Shown here: positions 38,668-47,664 of the stretch, in pieces
How positions within the stretch are numbered: position 1 is the stretch's first letter
Layout: every line of letters starts with the position of its first letter
Origin: Maioricimonas rarisocia
Lineage (GTDB): Bacteria; Planctomycetota; Planctomycetia; Planctomycetales; Planctomycetaceae
Assembly: GCF_007747795.1 (NCBI RefSeq)
Contig: NZ_CP036275.1
Location: 6,068,001-6,132,000, forward strand
Length of the DNA: 64,000 bases
Reading direction: 5' to 3'
The notes under the pieces: generated by a model
The model's database searches: none
What the model was told of the DNA's origin: nothing
The model's input: the letters and a program-made list of their open reading frames with translations, nothing else
Made by a program: the position numbers and the translations under genes

Positions 38668-38890
38668 CGACGGGACCTTCACTGAGTGACACGCTGCAAC
38701 GCCCCTGCTGAACAGCAGGGCGCAGACTTTCCACGCAAGGCTAGGTCACATCGGGAGCGAGTCAAATTCGCTCGCCATTCCGTCGACTTCCGTCACACCC
38801 TCGTGTCAGACAGACATGCACGAACTCCGTTTCAGAGCGCGTTCTGGCCGGCCCTTCCGGCACCATCAAACGTTTCGGGCCTCCCAACCG

Positions 38891-39706
38891 CTACGAACCT
38901 CCCAACTCGCGCGCTCTGCACGTTGCGTCCATAACGGCATCAATCAGCGCTCCCCGCACCCCGTGTCGCTCGAGTGCGTGCAGGCCGGCAATCGTGGTCC
39001 CTCCCGGACTGGCCACCGCATCCTTCAGAACCGCCGGGTGCTCTCCCGTCTCCAGCACCATTCGGGCGGCTCCCAGTAGAGTCTGGGCCGCCAGTGCCTG
39101 AGCGACGTCGCGCGGCAGGCCGGCACGCACGCCCCCGTCGGCGAGCCCTTCGATGATCTGGAACACATAGGCCGGGCCGCTTCCGGACAAACCCGTGACC
39201 GCATCCAGCAGCGACTCCGGAACCTGGTAAGCCACACCGACCGATCCGAGGAGCCGGGCGACCAGTTCTCCGTCCTCGGCCGTCGCAGCCCCGCCCAGGG
39301 CAAACCCGGCCGCTCCCGCCTGAACGAGCGCGGGCGTGTTCGGCATCACGCGCACGAGTCGTCGCTCGCCCCCTGCATTGTTTGCCAGAGACTCCAGCGT
39401 CACACCGGCAGCGATCGAGATCACCAGGTGTTCCGGCCCCAGAGCATCCTGTACCTCAGCGAGCACCGTCCCGACGTACTGCGGTTTGACGGCCACGACC
39501 ACCACGCCGGACCGTTCGACCACCTCGCGATTGGTTTCGCACGTCGTCCCGCCAGTCTCCTCAGCGAAGCGGCGGCGGGCGTCCTCAATGACGTCGCTGG
39601 CCGAGAGCTGATCGGCGGTGACGAGACCGGCAGCGACGAAGCCCCGCGCCAATGCGGTCGCCATGCGTCCGGCTCCCAGAAACCCGATCGTCAGCGAATC
39701 ACTCAT
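38891..39706 (-). CDS. proC: pyrroline-5-carboxylate reductase
   Basis: 271 residues, standard length; it reduces pyrroline-5-carboxylate to proline with NAD(P)H in the cytoplasm. N-terminal Rossmann motif IGFLGAGRMATALARGF, then VVAVKPQYV, ISIAAGVTLESL, VRVMPNTPALV, and the C-terminal dimer domain signature AVTGLSGSGPAYVFQIIEGLADGGVRAGL with SPGGTTIAGLHALE. ATG at 39706. A 223-base gap separates it from the HD-GGDEF gene start, and it is divergent from the PstS-like gene. Confidence 0.95.
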   Translation of the reverse strand: MSDSLTIGFLGAGRMATALARGFVAAGLVTADQLSASDVIEDARRRFAEETGGTTCETNREVVERSGVVVVAVKPQYVGTVLAEVQDALGPEHLVISIAAGVTLESLANNAGGERRLVRVMPNTPALVQAGAAGFALGGAATAEDGELVARLLGSVGVAYQVPESLLDAVTGLSGSGPAYVFQIIEGLADGGVRAGLPRDVAQALAAQTLLGAARMVLETGEHPAVLKDAVASPGGTTIAGLHALERHGVRGALIDAVMDATCRARELGGS

Positions 39707-40053
39707 CTGTCTGCCTGCCTTGTAATGTGAGCGGACGTCCGTCCCGCCACGACTGCGCCCCGTCCGCCGGGGCGAAGACCGTGCAAATCGTACTCCACCT
39801 GCGGTTTCCAGCCGCGTTATAGGTGCTCCGCAGCCGCTTCGCCAGACCCGGTCGCGAGAGCGAAATTGCTCGCGAGGAGGGGCACAATTTCCCTATTCCC
39901 CCGATTTGCGGGATGTGGATATACTCCGCCCCGACCCAGAGTCGCTGTGCGCGGAGTTTCGCCGGGGGGCGGAACTGTTCGCTGTCCGGTGCCAGTTCTT
40001 TCGGGCCTCGCGAACGCGTGTCAGTGACATCGAACCCAGGAAGGAACCGCACT
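39707..40053. other. 347-base divergent region between proC and pstS-like genes
   Basis: No gene is seen. TATACT at 39920-39925 is a good -10 for the pstS-like gene, and TTCCCC at 39896-39901 is a weak -35 at 18 bases. The pstS-like reading frame is open from 39823, but the added residues lack any feature and cross this promoter. No Pho-box-like repeat was recognised. Confidence 0.45.
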
Positions 40054-41049
40054 ATGTTCAGGAATGGCGCTACCGTCTTCGCGCTGGTTGCGGCGGCTGC
40101 CGCAACGCTCGTCGGGCAGACCGCTTCTGCCCAGCAGATTCTCGACCCCAGTCTGCCGGTGTATCGGCCCGTGGACAAGCTGTCCGGCACGCTGACGCTG
40201 GTCGGCTCGGACACGATGTCGCACGTCGCCGCCACGTGGGCCGACAGTTTCCGCCGCTTCTACCCCGACGTCGAAGTCGACATTCAGGTCCGTGGCTCGA
40301 TCAACGCCGTCCCGTCCGTGATCGCCGGCGAAGCCTCGTTCGGACTGCTCAGCCGCCGCATCACCGAGGCCGAAGTGACCGAATTCGGAAAGAAGTTCGG
40401 CCACCCGCCCACACTGCTGACGCCGACCCTCGAGCCGATCGCCGTCTACGTCCACAAGGACAACCCGATCGAATCGCTCTCGCTGCAGCAGATCGATGCG
40501 ATCTTCTCCTCGACCGTTCAGCGCGGTGCCGCCAAACCCGCCAAAACCTGGGGTGACGTCGGCGTGACCGGTCCCTGGGCGTCGAAGCCGATTACCACCG
40601 TCGGTCGCACCGATACAACCGGCTCACAGGTCTTCTTCAAGGAATCGGTGCTGCTCGGCGGCGAGTTCCGCGCCGACCTGGTCCAGCAGAAGTCGAATCT
40701 CGATCTCGTCAAGTCCGTCGCAGGCGACCCGCAGGCCGTCGGCTTTGCCGGCGTCACCTACGTTTTGCCGGGCGTCAAGCCGGTCCCCGTGACCATCGGC
40801 GAGGGACAGCCCGCCTATTCGCCGCTGTCGATCGAAGGCATCGCCGGCCAGTACGCTCTGGTCCGCCCGCTGCAGCTGGTGGTCAATCACCCGCCGCAGT
40901 CCGATCTGACGCCGCTGCAGAGCGAGTTCATCAAGTACGTTTTCAGCCGCATGGGACAGGAAGACGTCCTCAAGAGCGGCTTCCGTCCCATCACTGGACG
41001 TCCCGCCCAGATCGCTCTGGAAGCGGTCGGACTCGAAACGCTGAACTGA
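40054..41049 (+). CDS. PstS-like phosphate-binding protein
   Basis: 331 residues with a signal peptide (about 1-26, ending ASA). It is a PstS-type periplasmic substrate-binding protein: LTLVGSDTMSHVAATWADSF (phosphate-binding Gly-Ser-Asp-Thr), SRRITEAEV, VYVHKDNPIESLSLQQIDAIFSS, then VGRTDTTGSQVFF and GIAGQYALVRPLQLVV at the C-lobe. It likely binds phosphate at the cell surface. The SD AGGAAGG-like stretch lies 8-10 bases before ATG 40054. No pstCAB genes follow, so it stands apart from its transporter, a frequent planctomycete arrangement. Confidence 0.88.
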   Translation: MFRNGATVFALVAAAAATLVGQTASAQQILDPSLPVYRPVDKLSGTLTLVGSDTMSHVAATWADSFRRFYPDVEVDIQVRGSINAVPSVIAGEASFGLLSRRITEAEVTEFGKKFGHPPTLLTPTLEPIAVYVHKDNPIESLSLQQIDAIFSSTVQRGAAKPAKTWGDVGVTGPWASKPITTVGRTDTTGSQVFFKESVLLGGEFRADLVQQKSNLDLVKSVAGDPQAVGFAGVTYVLPGVKPVPVTIGEGQPAYSPLSIEGIAGQYALVRPLQLVVNHPPQSDLTPLQSEFIKYVFSRMGQEDVLKSGFRPITGRPAQIALEAVGLETLN

Positions 41050-41188
41050 CTGACGGCGGACCCACCTGAGGACCGCTCACCCGCGTTCCCGTTGCGGGGC
41101 GAGAGCCGTCTCAGCCGTGCGTCCGGTAACAGACCATTCCAACAGACCCATTCGATACACGACACGGCAGACCAGGAAGGATCCGATT

Positions 41189-42526
41189 ATGATCAGTCTG
41201 CGTAATGCGGTCACGGCTGTGACGCTCTGTGCGGGACTCACCGCCGGAGTCGCTCTTGCGGTCGATCCGCAGAAGACCAATCGTTCCGCGACAGACCAGT
41301 ACAGCATTCCCGCGGGAACCGGCCGTCTCGGCAACGACCCGTTCTTCAATGGCACCCCGTCCATCCCCGGCGCGACGACGCCCACGTCCCGCGACCGTGC
41401 CCTCAATCCCACCGACACCGACCCGCGTATGCGTTCGCGCGACCGCTACAACGGTCAGCCGGTGACCGCGCCCCGTGACTCCCAGACGAACCCGCTGTAC
41501 CAGCCGAACGACCGCATCAACCCGTCGCTCGTCCAGCCGGAACTGACGTTGCCGACCTCCCGCACGCCCAAGTGGCGGCTCGGGGTCTACTCGAAGGATC
41601 TCGACACGGGCGTCCGCATCATGCAGGTCGTCCCGAACTCCGCCGCCGAACGGGCCGGCCTCGAAGCCGACGATCTGATCGTGGCCGTCAATGGTTACCA
41701 GGTCGGCTACCTCAACGGCGAACTGTACGACTGTGCATTCGAATTCGAACGCCACGCCGATCAGGACGGCTGGGTTCGCGTGCTCGTGCAGAACAACCGT
41801 GACCGCCAGCTCGTCGTGCTCCCCGTTCAGCTCGACTCGCGTCTCGAAAAGATCACCGGCACGATCGCCTACCGCGACCGTCGCCGACTCCCCACCGGCG
41901 CGGTCGCTTCGATCGAACTGCGTGAGATGATTCGCCCCGGCGCACCGATGGTCGCCATCGCCCGCAAGTCGGTCAGCGACCTCCGCAGCGTCCCGGTCTC
42001 GTTCGACATCGAATACGACCCGACGCAGATCGACCCGCGGCGGACCTACCTGCTGCACGCGACGATCACTGCGGATGGCCACACGCTCTACACGACCAAG
42101 CAGAACTACACGGTTCTCACCGGCAACCGTCCCCGGAACGTGGCCATGGTTGTCGATGCCGTGCCGACCTCCGGCAGTGGATCGCCCTACGATCCCCGCG
42201 ATGCCCGCATCGAGGAACTCGTCGGACTGTTCCGTGACTACCTGCAGCGTGATCCGTACGCCTGGGAGATGCCGATCTGGACCTCCCAGCTCGAGCGAGG
42301 CGCACCTCTGTACGAGGCTCAGACCGACCTGCTGGCCGGCAATGAGTTCTTCAATCACTGCGACCGGGACGAGTCGGTCTACATCGCCCGGCTGCACGAG
42401 CTGATCCTCAACCGCAAGCCGTATCCGGAAGAAGTCTCCTACTGGCAGCAGCGGATGACGCAGCACAACGGACTCCGCCGCGAAGTCGCCAAGGAGTTCC
42501 TCGCCGCCGTCGGCGCCCTGCGCTGA
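41189..42526 (+). CDS. secreted PDZ protein with YscW-like and DUF4214-like parts
   Basis: 445 residues, signal peptide (about 1-25, GVALA). A Pro/Thr/Arg-rich linker (about 30-125) precedes a PDZ domain (about 128-210): LGVYSKDLDTGVRIMQVVPNSAAERAGLEADDLIVAVNG. A YscW/YbaY-type beta-sandwich follows (about 218-315, ITGTIAYRDRRRLPTGAVASIELREM and VSFDIEYDPTQIDPRRTYLLHATI). A helical C-terminus (about 340-445) has FNHCDRDESVYIARLHELILNRKPYPEEVSYWQQRM, resembling DUF4214-type linker repeats. No protease domain is present, so it is probably a scaffold or chaperone at the envelope. AGGAAGG lies about 7 bases before ATG 41189, 140 bases after the PstS-like gene. Confidence 0.75.
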   Translation: MISLRNAVTAVTLCAGLTAGVALAVDPQKTNRSATDQYSIPAGTGRLGNDPFFNGTPSIPGATTPTSRDRALNPTDTDPRMRSRDRYNGQPVTAPRDSQTNPLYQPNDRINPSLVQPELTLPTSRTPKWRLGVYSKDLDTGVRIMQVVPNSAAERAGLEADDLIVAVNGYQVGYLNGELYDCAFEFERHADQDGWVRVLVQNNRDRQLVVLPVQLDSRLEKITGTIAYRDRRRLPTGAVASIELREMIRPGAPMVAIARKSVSDLRSVPVSFDIEYDPTQIDPRRTYLLHATITADGHTLYTTKQNYTVLTGNRPRNVAMVVDAVPTSGSGSPYDPRDARIEELVGLFRDYLQRDPYAWEMPIWTSQLERGAPLYEAQTDLLAGNEFFNHCDRDESVYIARLHELILNRKPYPEEVSYWQQRMTQHNGLRREVAKEFLAAVGALR

Positions 42527-42695
42527 CCGACTTCGGCCACCGGCCCGAGCAGCCGGGTCAGAAGCCTGATCGAGAGTGTGACACGGGGTTGTCGAGCCAT
42601 CGGCAGCCCCGTTCCTGCGCGCCGAGGGTCCGAAGTCCTATCCTTCTCGCCGCCAGAGGTTTCCGTCGCAAATCGCCTCGAACCAATAAAAACTT

Positions 42696-42723
42696 TTGAA
42701 TGATGGGGGTGGCCGTCTAGACT
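42696..42723 (+). promoter_or_regulatory. candidate sigma70 promoter and overlapping palindrome for the marR-like gene
   Basis: TTGAAT (42696-42701) and TAGACT (42718-42723) are separated by 16 bases, 33 bases before the ATG. The 8-bp palindrome GTCTAGAC (42715-42722) covers the -10. A MarR dimer could bind there and repress its own gene, as is usual for the family; this is inference. Confidence 0.5.
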
Positions 42724-42756
42724 ATCAACGGGGTCCGTCCAAGATCAGAGCGCACG

Positions 42757-43248
42757 ATGTCAGCAAACAGTCTCCAGGTTGAAGTCAAGAAGAAGAACCC
42801 GTACGACTCGCCCGAACGCGAGGCGGTCGTCAGCGTACTGCTGACGGCCGATCGACTGCAGAACTGCTTCAGCCGACTCTTTCGGGAATTCGGCCTCACC
42901 TGCTCGCAGTACAACGTTCTGCGAATTCTCCGCGGAGAAGGAGCCCCGCTTCCATCGCTGGAAATCGCCAGCCGCCTCATTCAGCAGGTCCCCGCCATCA
43001 CCGGCCTGATCGATCGTCTGGAATCGGCCGGACTGGTCTGCCGGGAACGCTGTTCGGAGGACCGGCGCGTGGTATTCGTCGACATTACCAGTGACGGCCT
43101 GGCATTGCTGAGTCGAATCGACGAGCCATTGCTGCAGCTTCACCGGGATGTGACAAAGCATCTTTCCCTGAACGAACTCTCACGCCTGACACGACTTCTG
43201 GAAAAAGTCCGCGCCGGCCTGCCCGCCACGTCGCCAACAGGCGGATGA
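42757..43248 (+). CDS. MarR-family transcriptional regulator
   Basis: 163 residues. Winged-helix fold: helical start LLTADRLQNCFSRLFREFGLTCSQYNVLRILRG, recognition region SLEIASRLIQQVPAITGLIDRLESAGLVCRERCSEDRRVVFVDITSDGLALL (wing with DRR), and a C-terminal dimer helix. It acts as a DNA-binding dimer, usually released by small phenolic or other ligands. The ligand is unknown. A clear promoter with a palindrome over the -10 lies 33 bases upstream. The next gene downstream is a short ORF and then a methyltransferase; none is obviously its target. Confidence 0.92.
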   Translation: MSANSLQVEVKKKNPYDSPEREAVVSVLLTADRLQNCFSRLFREFGLTCSQYNVLRILRGEGAPLPSLEIASRLIQQVPAITGLIDRLESAGLVCRERCSEDRRVVFVDITSDGLALLSRIDEPLLQLHRDVTKHLSLNELSRLTRLLEKVRAGLPATSPTGG

Positions 43249-43328
43249 AGAGATCCGAAATTGCGGATTGCCTGAACGGTTGATGCCTCAATAATCTCCC
43301 GACGGCTTCAACTCCACGGGAGACGACC

Positions 43329-43562
43329 ATGCAGTTCAGGGAAGCAATCGCGATCATCACTGGCGGCAGACGAGAGTCGCTCCGTCCCGCGGCTCTGGCG
43401 GTGGGCTCCGCCGGCACCCGGATTGTCGTCTGCCCTCCCGACGTTGATGCCGGCAGCTCGCCTGTCGCGGCGGCGATTGATGCGCTGGTCCGATTGCTCG
43501 CGGCCAGCACCACTTCGATCGGGCCCGCTCAGCCCGCTCCCCGCGCTGCCGACCACCGCTGA
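43329..43562 (+). CDS. 77-residue ORF resembling a degenerate SDR N-terminus
   Basis: The first ~50 residues echo a short-chain dehydrogenase N-terminus: AIAIITGG, then PAALAVGSAGTRIVVC and DVDA. The Rossmann TGxxxGxG motif is broken (TGGRRESLRP), and the protein ends after about 77 residues instead of about 250. A GGGAG ribosome site precedes ATG 43329, so it may be translated. Either a decayed remnant of an SDR gene or a short unrelated ORF; no continuation was found in other frames by eye. It lies between the marR-like and methyltransferase genes. Confidence 0.4.
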   Translation: MQFREAIAIITGGRRESLRPAALAVGSAGTRIVVCPPDVDAGSSPVAAAIDALVRLLAASTTSIGPAQPAPRAADHR

Positions 43563-43617
43563 TCGGCACAGGTCTTTTGCTGCAACAGTCCATTGAATCC
43601 CCCGTTGCGGGCACGAG

Positions 43618-44220
43618 ATGATGGCACACGAAATGCCCGACTGGTCCACACTCTACAGTGAGCAACCGGTCGAAGAACTCCCCTGGTTTCACGAGGCCCT
43701 CGATCCCGATCTGGAGCGTGCCCTCGAAGAATGGCCCCCACCCGGCCCCGTCTTTCTGGATCTGGGCACCGGCCCGGGCACCCAGGCGATCGAGCTGTCA
43801 CGACGCGGATTCGATGTGATCGGCGCCGACATCTCGCGCGCCGCCATTGAGCAGGCTTCGCATCGCGCTGCCGTCGAAGATGCTTCACTCGCCTTCATTC
43901 AGGATGACATTCTCAATTCGAAGCTGCAGGGGCCGTTCGACGCAATCCTCGACCGCGGCTGCTTCCATATCTTCGACGAGAACGACCGGGTTGCATACGT
44001 ACACGCAGTCGCCCGACTGCTGCCGCGCAATGGCCTGCTGTACCTGAAGTGCTTCAGCAGCGACCAGCCTGGCGATGATGGCCCGTACCGCTTCTCTCGC
44101 GACGAAATTGCGGAAGCGTTTCACCCGGCGTTCGAACTGCTCGCGGCCGATGCAACGGTCTACCACGCGGTCCGTCGTCCGATGCCGCAGGCACTGTTCT
44201 GCGTCCTGCAGCGGCGATAG
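43618..44220 (+). CDS. SAM-dependent methyltransferase
   Basis: 200 residues, class I Rossmann methyltransferase. FLDLGTGPGTQAIELSRRGFDVIGADIS (motif I and acidic ribose-binding residue), FIQDDILNS, then FDAILDRGCFHIFDENDRVAYVHAVARLL and YLKCFSSDQP. The D-RGCFH motif and the N-terminal EELPWFHEALDPDL resemble thiopurine methyltransferase/UbiE-like proteins that act on small molecules. The substrate is unknown. It starts ATG 43618 and ends 15 bases before the stop of the convergent M48 gene. Confidence 0.85.
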   Translation: MMAHEMPDWSTLYSEQPVEELPWFHEALDPDLERALEEWPPPGPVFLDLGTGPGTQAIELSRRGFDVIGADISRAAIEQASHRAAVEDASLAFIQDDILNSKLQGPFDAILDRGCFHIFDENDRVAYVHAVARLLPRNGLLYLKCFSSDQPGDDGPYRFSRDEIAEAFHPAFELLAADATVYHAVRRPMPQALFCVLQRR

Positions 44221-44235
44221 CCGCCGGCGAATGGC

Positions 44236-46719
44236 TCAGCCGGCGGCCTCGCCATCTTTCATGACGACCGTTGGGTCCGCGACATCCTCGGAGTACGGCT
44301 CGATCCCGCCGGACCATTTGCCGGTGAACTCCGCAGCAAGTCGATCCATTCGTCTCTCGAGAATGGCAAACGGATTCGCTTTGACTGCCTGCCGGGCCGC
44401 CCGCACGGCAGACCGCGCCGCCTCCGCATCGTCCCCGGCCATCAGCATTTCGGCCCGCACGAGCTGGTTGTAGGGGAGCCCCGGTGCCAGTCGATTCGCC
44501 TCGGAGAGGGCGGTCTCTGCCTCGGCTCGATCGCCACGGCCCACCGCAACCTCGGCCAGCAGCGTCCAGGCAACTCCTTCGTCCTCGTCGCGGGACAGCG
44601 CCTCCCGTGCGGACGCTTCGGCTTCATCCAGGCGTCCGAGTTGGCTGAGCGCCCGGCCGGCCACAAGCTGCGGCTCCGGGTCGTCCGGAAGACTCGTCTC
44701 AAGCGACTCCGCCAGTCCGAGCACTTCCTCCAGTTGACCTTCGTCGAGAAGAAACACTGCCAGCGTGAGCGTGGCGATGAGCATCTTCGGCTCGTCCGCC
44801 CGGAGCTGCCTCAGCTCCGTAATGGCGGTTTCCCGGTCGCCCGCCAGCCCTGTCGCAACCGCAACGTTGTACCGGCAGACCGGACTCCGCGCGACCTGCT
44901 GCGGGTGCTGTCGGGCCAGCTCAATCGCCTTCTCGAACTCGTGATCCTGCAGCAGCCGGACCAGCTCCTGTTCGACTTTTGCCGAGCGATTCTGTGTGAG
45001 ATGGAGTATGAGAATCACCGCAACGACCATGCCCAGGACAGGGACCATCGCCATCCCGTCATCCAACCACCCCATGGACATCAGCTGGACAGCCACCAGC
45101 AGCAGGATGAGAACGACAACCAGCCCCGCAACCATCCACCGGTTCCGTCGGGATCCGGTGTAATTGACCTTCTTCTGCTGGCGCCGGACAGAAGACCGCA
45201 TGGCGAACATCGGCCACAGCGGCACCGTACCGACGAGCAGCAGCAGGCCATCAACAATGCCGATGCCGGCTCGCGTCCCCATCGACAGGGCGCCTGCAAT
45301 GGCCGCCAACCAGAGACATGCCGCCCCCACCGCGCCGAATCGCCCCCGGCGTAAATGACGTACAGACCAGTCCCGCTCCGGTTTGACGTCATCAGGGGCG
45401 CGCCGCCACAGGGAATCCAGTCGGGCGACCTGGGGAGGGTGCGTCGCCGTCGCATAGATGATGAACGAGCGGACTCCCCGTTCCCGCAGCGGATGGGCCG
45501 CGTGGATCTTCTTCAGGGCCGACACGGCTGTTTCGTAGCCGATCACCTTCGCAGCGCGACGATCGCAGTCGAACTCGAAATACCGGCTGACAACGCGGTA
45601 CAGCCCGACGCGCACACACCACCCAATCAGCAGGGCCGTCATCGGCGAGACATACATCGTCGCCAGAACAGCACCGACCGCCGCGACCGGCGTGACGCCC
45701 GTCAGCCACCACAGCGACCCGTTCGCGACATGCGCGAGTTCATGTGCGATGACGAAGTCCCGCTCGTCCGCCTCCAGTCGATGCAGAATACCATCGGTCA
45801 CCACCAGACTCGGCGCAGGCATTCCACCCACCCACGCCATCGCCGGCTGCGTGCTGGAAAGTGTCCGCAGCATTCGCACCCGCGGCGTGCGCAGTCCGAG
45901 TTGCCGCGACAGCTCCGAGACACGAAGTAGAAAGGCCTGATCGGTGACGAGTGGCATCGCTCCTTTGACGTGCGTGACCCGCACCGGGCGGCCGAGTGCC
46001 ATCACGGCCAGCGTGAAGTTGAAGACGAACGCCGGTAGAAAAACTGCGACCGCCTCGGTCCGCTCCCGGCAGCACAGCCAGGCCACCACCGGTGCCAGCA
46101 TGTAGAGCGCGTAAGTCCCGCTCACGGCAATCAGTCGCAGCCAAGTGCCGCCCCCTTCTTTCGACTGCCGCCACGCCAGCAGCATGTTGAGCGGAAGCAG
46201 CATCAGAAACAGGCCGCCGAGAATGATCCCGATCGCCACGACCTCGGCGACGTCGTCCAGCACGGTCAGAAGCGACTCTCCAAGCACCGCGTCCGGTTCG
46301 TACGGCGCCCCCTCCATGTCACGAAGAATCCGCTCGAGCTCCGCGTCCGCCAGCTGATGCATTCCCAGTCGCTCGTAGCACTCCACCAGACCGGTCCGTG
46401 CGGGCAGATTGTCCGGCATGGCCTCGAGCGATGCGGCGAAGTCGCTCAACGCCGATTCGACGTCATCATTCGCCAGATGCAGCGTCCCGCGCTCGGTCAG
46501 CAGTGAACCGACCGCCTCCTGGTCCCCTGCAGTCCGCGCTTTCTCGATCTCGAGGCTCAGGTCTGCGATCGACGGCTCAAGATCCCGGGCGATCTCCTCT
46601 GCATCGAACACCGGAATGGCAGCGGAGTCGTCCGAGGCGGTTTCCTGCGCATTCAGCCGGTCGCTGCACAGGCCGATCGCCACGACGGCGAGCATCAGCA
46701 GACGAGGGAGAACCAGCAT
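44236..46719 (-). CDS. membrane M48 metallopeptidase with TPR regions
   Basis: 827 residues. Signal peptide (1-24), a TPR-like region (about 60-130), four membrane helices (about 155-245), the M48 peptidase domain (about 250-440), more helices (about 480-600) and C-terminal TPRs (about 610-790). The zinc site is HELAH at 326-330 with the third ligand E382 in FEFDCDRRA, so it is probably active. HtpX/Oma1-like proteases act on misfolded membrane proteins; the TPR tails suggest partner binding. It is unusually large, with about three times the length of HtpX. It follows the C39-like gene after 93 bases on the same strand. Confidence 0.88.
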   Translation of the reverse strand: MLVLPRLLMLAVVAIGLCSDRLNAQETASDDSAAIPVFDAEEIARDLEPSIADLSLEIEKARTAGDQEAVGSLLTERGTLHLANDDVESALSDFAASLEAMPDNLPARTGLVECYERLGMHQLADAELERILRDMEGAPYEPDAVLGESLLTVLDDVAEVVAIGIILGGLFLMLLPLNMLLAWRQSKEGGGTWLRLIAVSGTYALYMLAPVVAWLCCRERTEAVAVFLPAFVFNFTLAVMALGRPVRVTHVKGAMPLVTDQAFLLRVSELSRQLGLRTPRVRMLRTLSSTQPAMAWVGGMPAPSLVVTDGILHRLEADERDFVIAHELAHVANGSLWWLTGVTPVAAVGAVLATMYVSPMTALLIGWCVRVGLYRVVSRYFEFDCDRRAAKVIGYETAVSALKKIHAAHPLRERGVRSFIIYATATHPPQVARLDSLWRRAPDDVKPERDWSVRHLRRGRFGAVGAACLWLAAIAGALSMGTRAGIGIVDGLLLLVGTVPLWPMFAMRSSVRRQQKKVNYTGSRRNRWMVAGLVVVLILLLVAVQLMSMGWLDDGMAMVPVLGMVVAVILILHLTQNRSAKVEQELVRLLQDHEFEKAIELARQHPQQVARSPVCRYNVAVATGLAGDRETAITELRQLRADEPKMLIATLTLAVFLLDEGQLEEVLGLAESLETSLPDDPEPQLVAGRALSQLGRLDEAEASAREALSRDEDEGVAWTLLAEVAVGRGDRAEAETALSEANRLAPGLPYNQLVRAEMLMAGDDAEAARSAVRAARQAVKANPFAILERRMDRLAAEFTGKWSGGIEPYSEDVADPTVVMKDGEAAG

Positions 46720-46812
46720 CGATGGCCCCGGTGATCGGCATGAAGTGAGGACGACGTAGAACGCGTCCAGCTTATCCGCAGGTCGATCGACATGCGAGAC
46801 GCACTCACTTCA

Positions 46813-47664
46813 TCAGGTCGCGTCACGCCGAACCAGCCTCAGCCCCTGGCCGTGCCAGAGCACCTGCAGATCCTTCACCGACCAGGCCTCCAGGCCGATC
46901 GACGGGTCGCCGATCAGCGCATCGCCATTGTCCAGGAACTCGAACAGCACGACCGAATGCGGCTGTCCCGGGATCCATCCCCACTCCTCGTGGTAAATGG
47001 GTGGAACGGGAGCGTCTTCCTGCAGCTCGGCTTTCAACAGAAACGGGCCGCTTTTGCTGCGACGCAGCGTGTCGACATCTTCATTGAAGATCTCGACGTC
47101 GTACGGGGTGTCGGCAGTCTTCAGCTTCAGCCCCCGGTAAATCCCCTTCCACGTCGTGCCGTTCCGCGTCAGACACAGCCGGGCCATCTCCTGCTCGGTG
47201 GCCGGTATGCCATGCGCGGCCAGCAGCATCGCTGCCGCGGCAGCACTGCACGTGACATCGGAGGTCTGCAGACAGACGTCGCGCTGCCATCGGTCTTCAC
47301 ATTCTGGAGGGTCTCCGAGAATCGGCTGAACCAGTGCATAGAAGCCGATAACCGCCAGCAGCGACACCGCGGCTACACGTCGGAGCGACTTCTTCCGCAG
47401 CCTCCGCCAGACCAGCCCCGCCAGCACGCCGGCCAGCAGCGTCATCCAGTTCCCGACGATGATCAGATTCGAGAATGGCAACAGGTGGGCCAGCGTGATG
47501 TCGTCCCACAGCCAGACAATGTAGGCGACAATCAGCATGATCGTCAGCAGGGCCAGCAGATCGCAGAGCCGGTTGGGAACGTTGCGGGTCACACGCGCGG
47601 TCACCACCGCCAGCAGAACCGACAGCGCGGTCATGATGGCCACGCCGAGATACAGGTCCGTCAT
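46813..47664 (-). CDS. C39-like membrane peptidase
   Basis: 283 residues. Four N-terminal membrane helices (about 1-115) and a C-terminal C39 papain-like domain (about 125-275). The catalytic Cys is C139 (DVTCSAAAAAM), the His is H236 in GQPHSVVLFEF, and the Asp is D253 in LIGDPSIG, so the triad is complete. C39 peptidases cleave double-Gly leaders during export, usually as part of an ABC transporter; here there is no ABC domain. Its ATG overlaps the stop of the DUF763 gene (ATGA), so the two are translationally coupled. Confidence 0.82.
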   Translation of the reverse strand: MTDLYLGVAIMTALSVLLAVVTARVTRNVPNRLCDLLALLTIMLIVAYIVWLWDDITLAHLLPFSNLIIVGNWMTLLAGVLAGLVWRRLRKKSLRRVAAVSLLAVIGFYALVQPILGDPPECEDRWQRDVCLQTSDVTCSAAAAAMLLAAHGIPATEQEMARLCLTRNGTTWKGIYRGLKLKTADTPYDVEIFNEDVDTLRRSKSGPFLLKAELQEDAPVPPIYHEEWGWIPGQPHSVVLFEFLDNGDALIGDPSIGLEAWSVKDLQVLWHGQGLRLVRRDAT

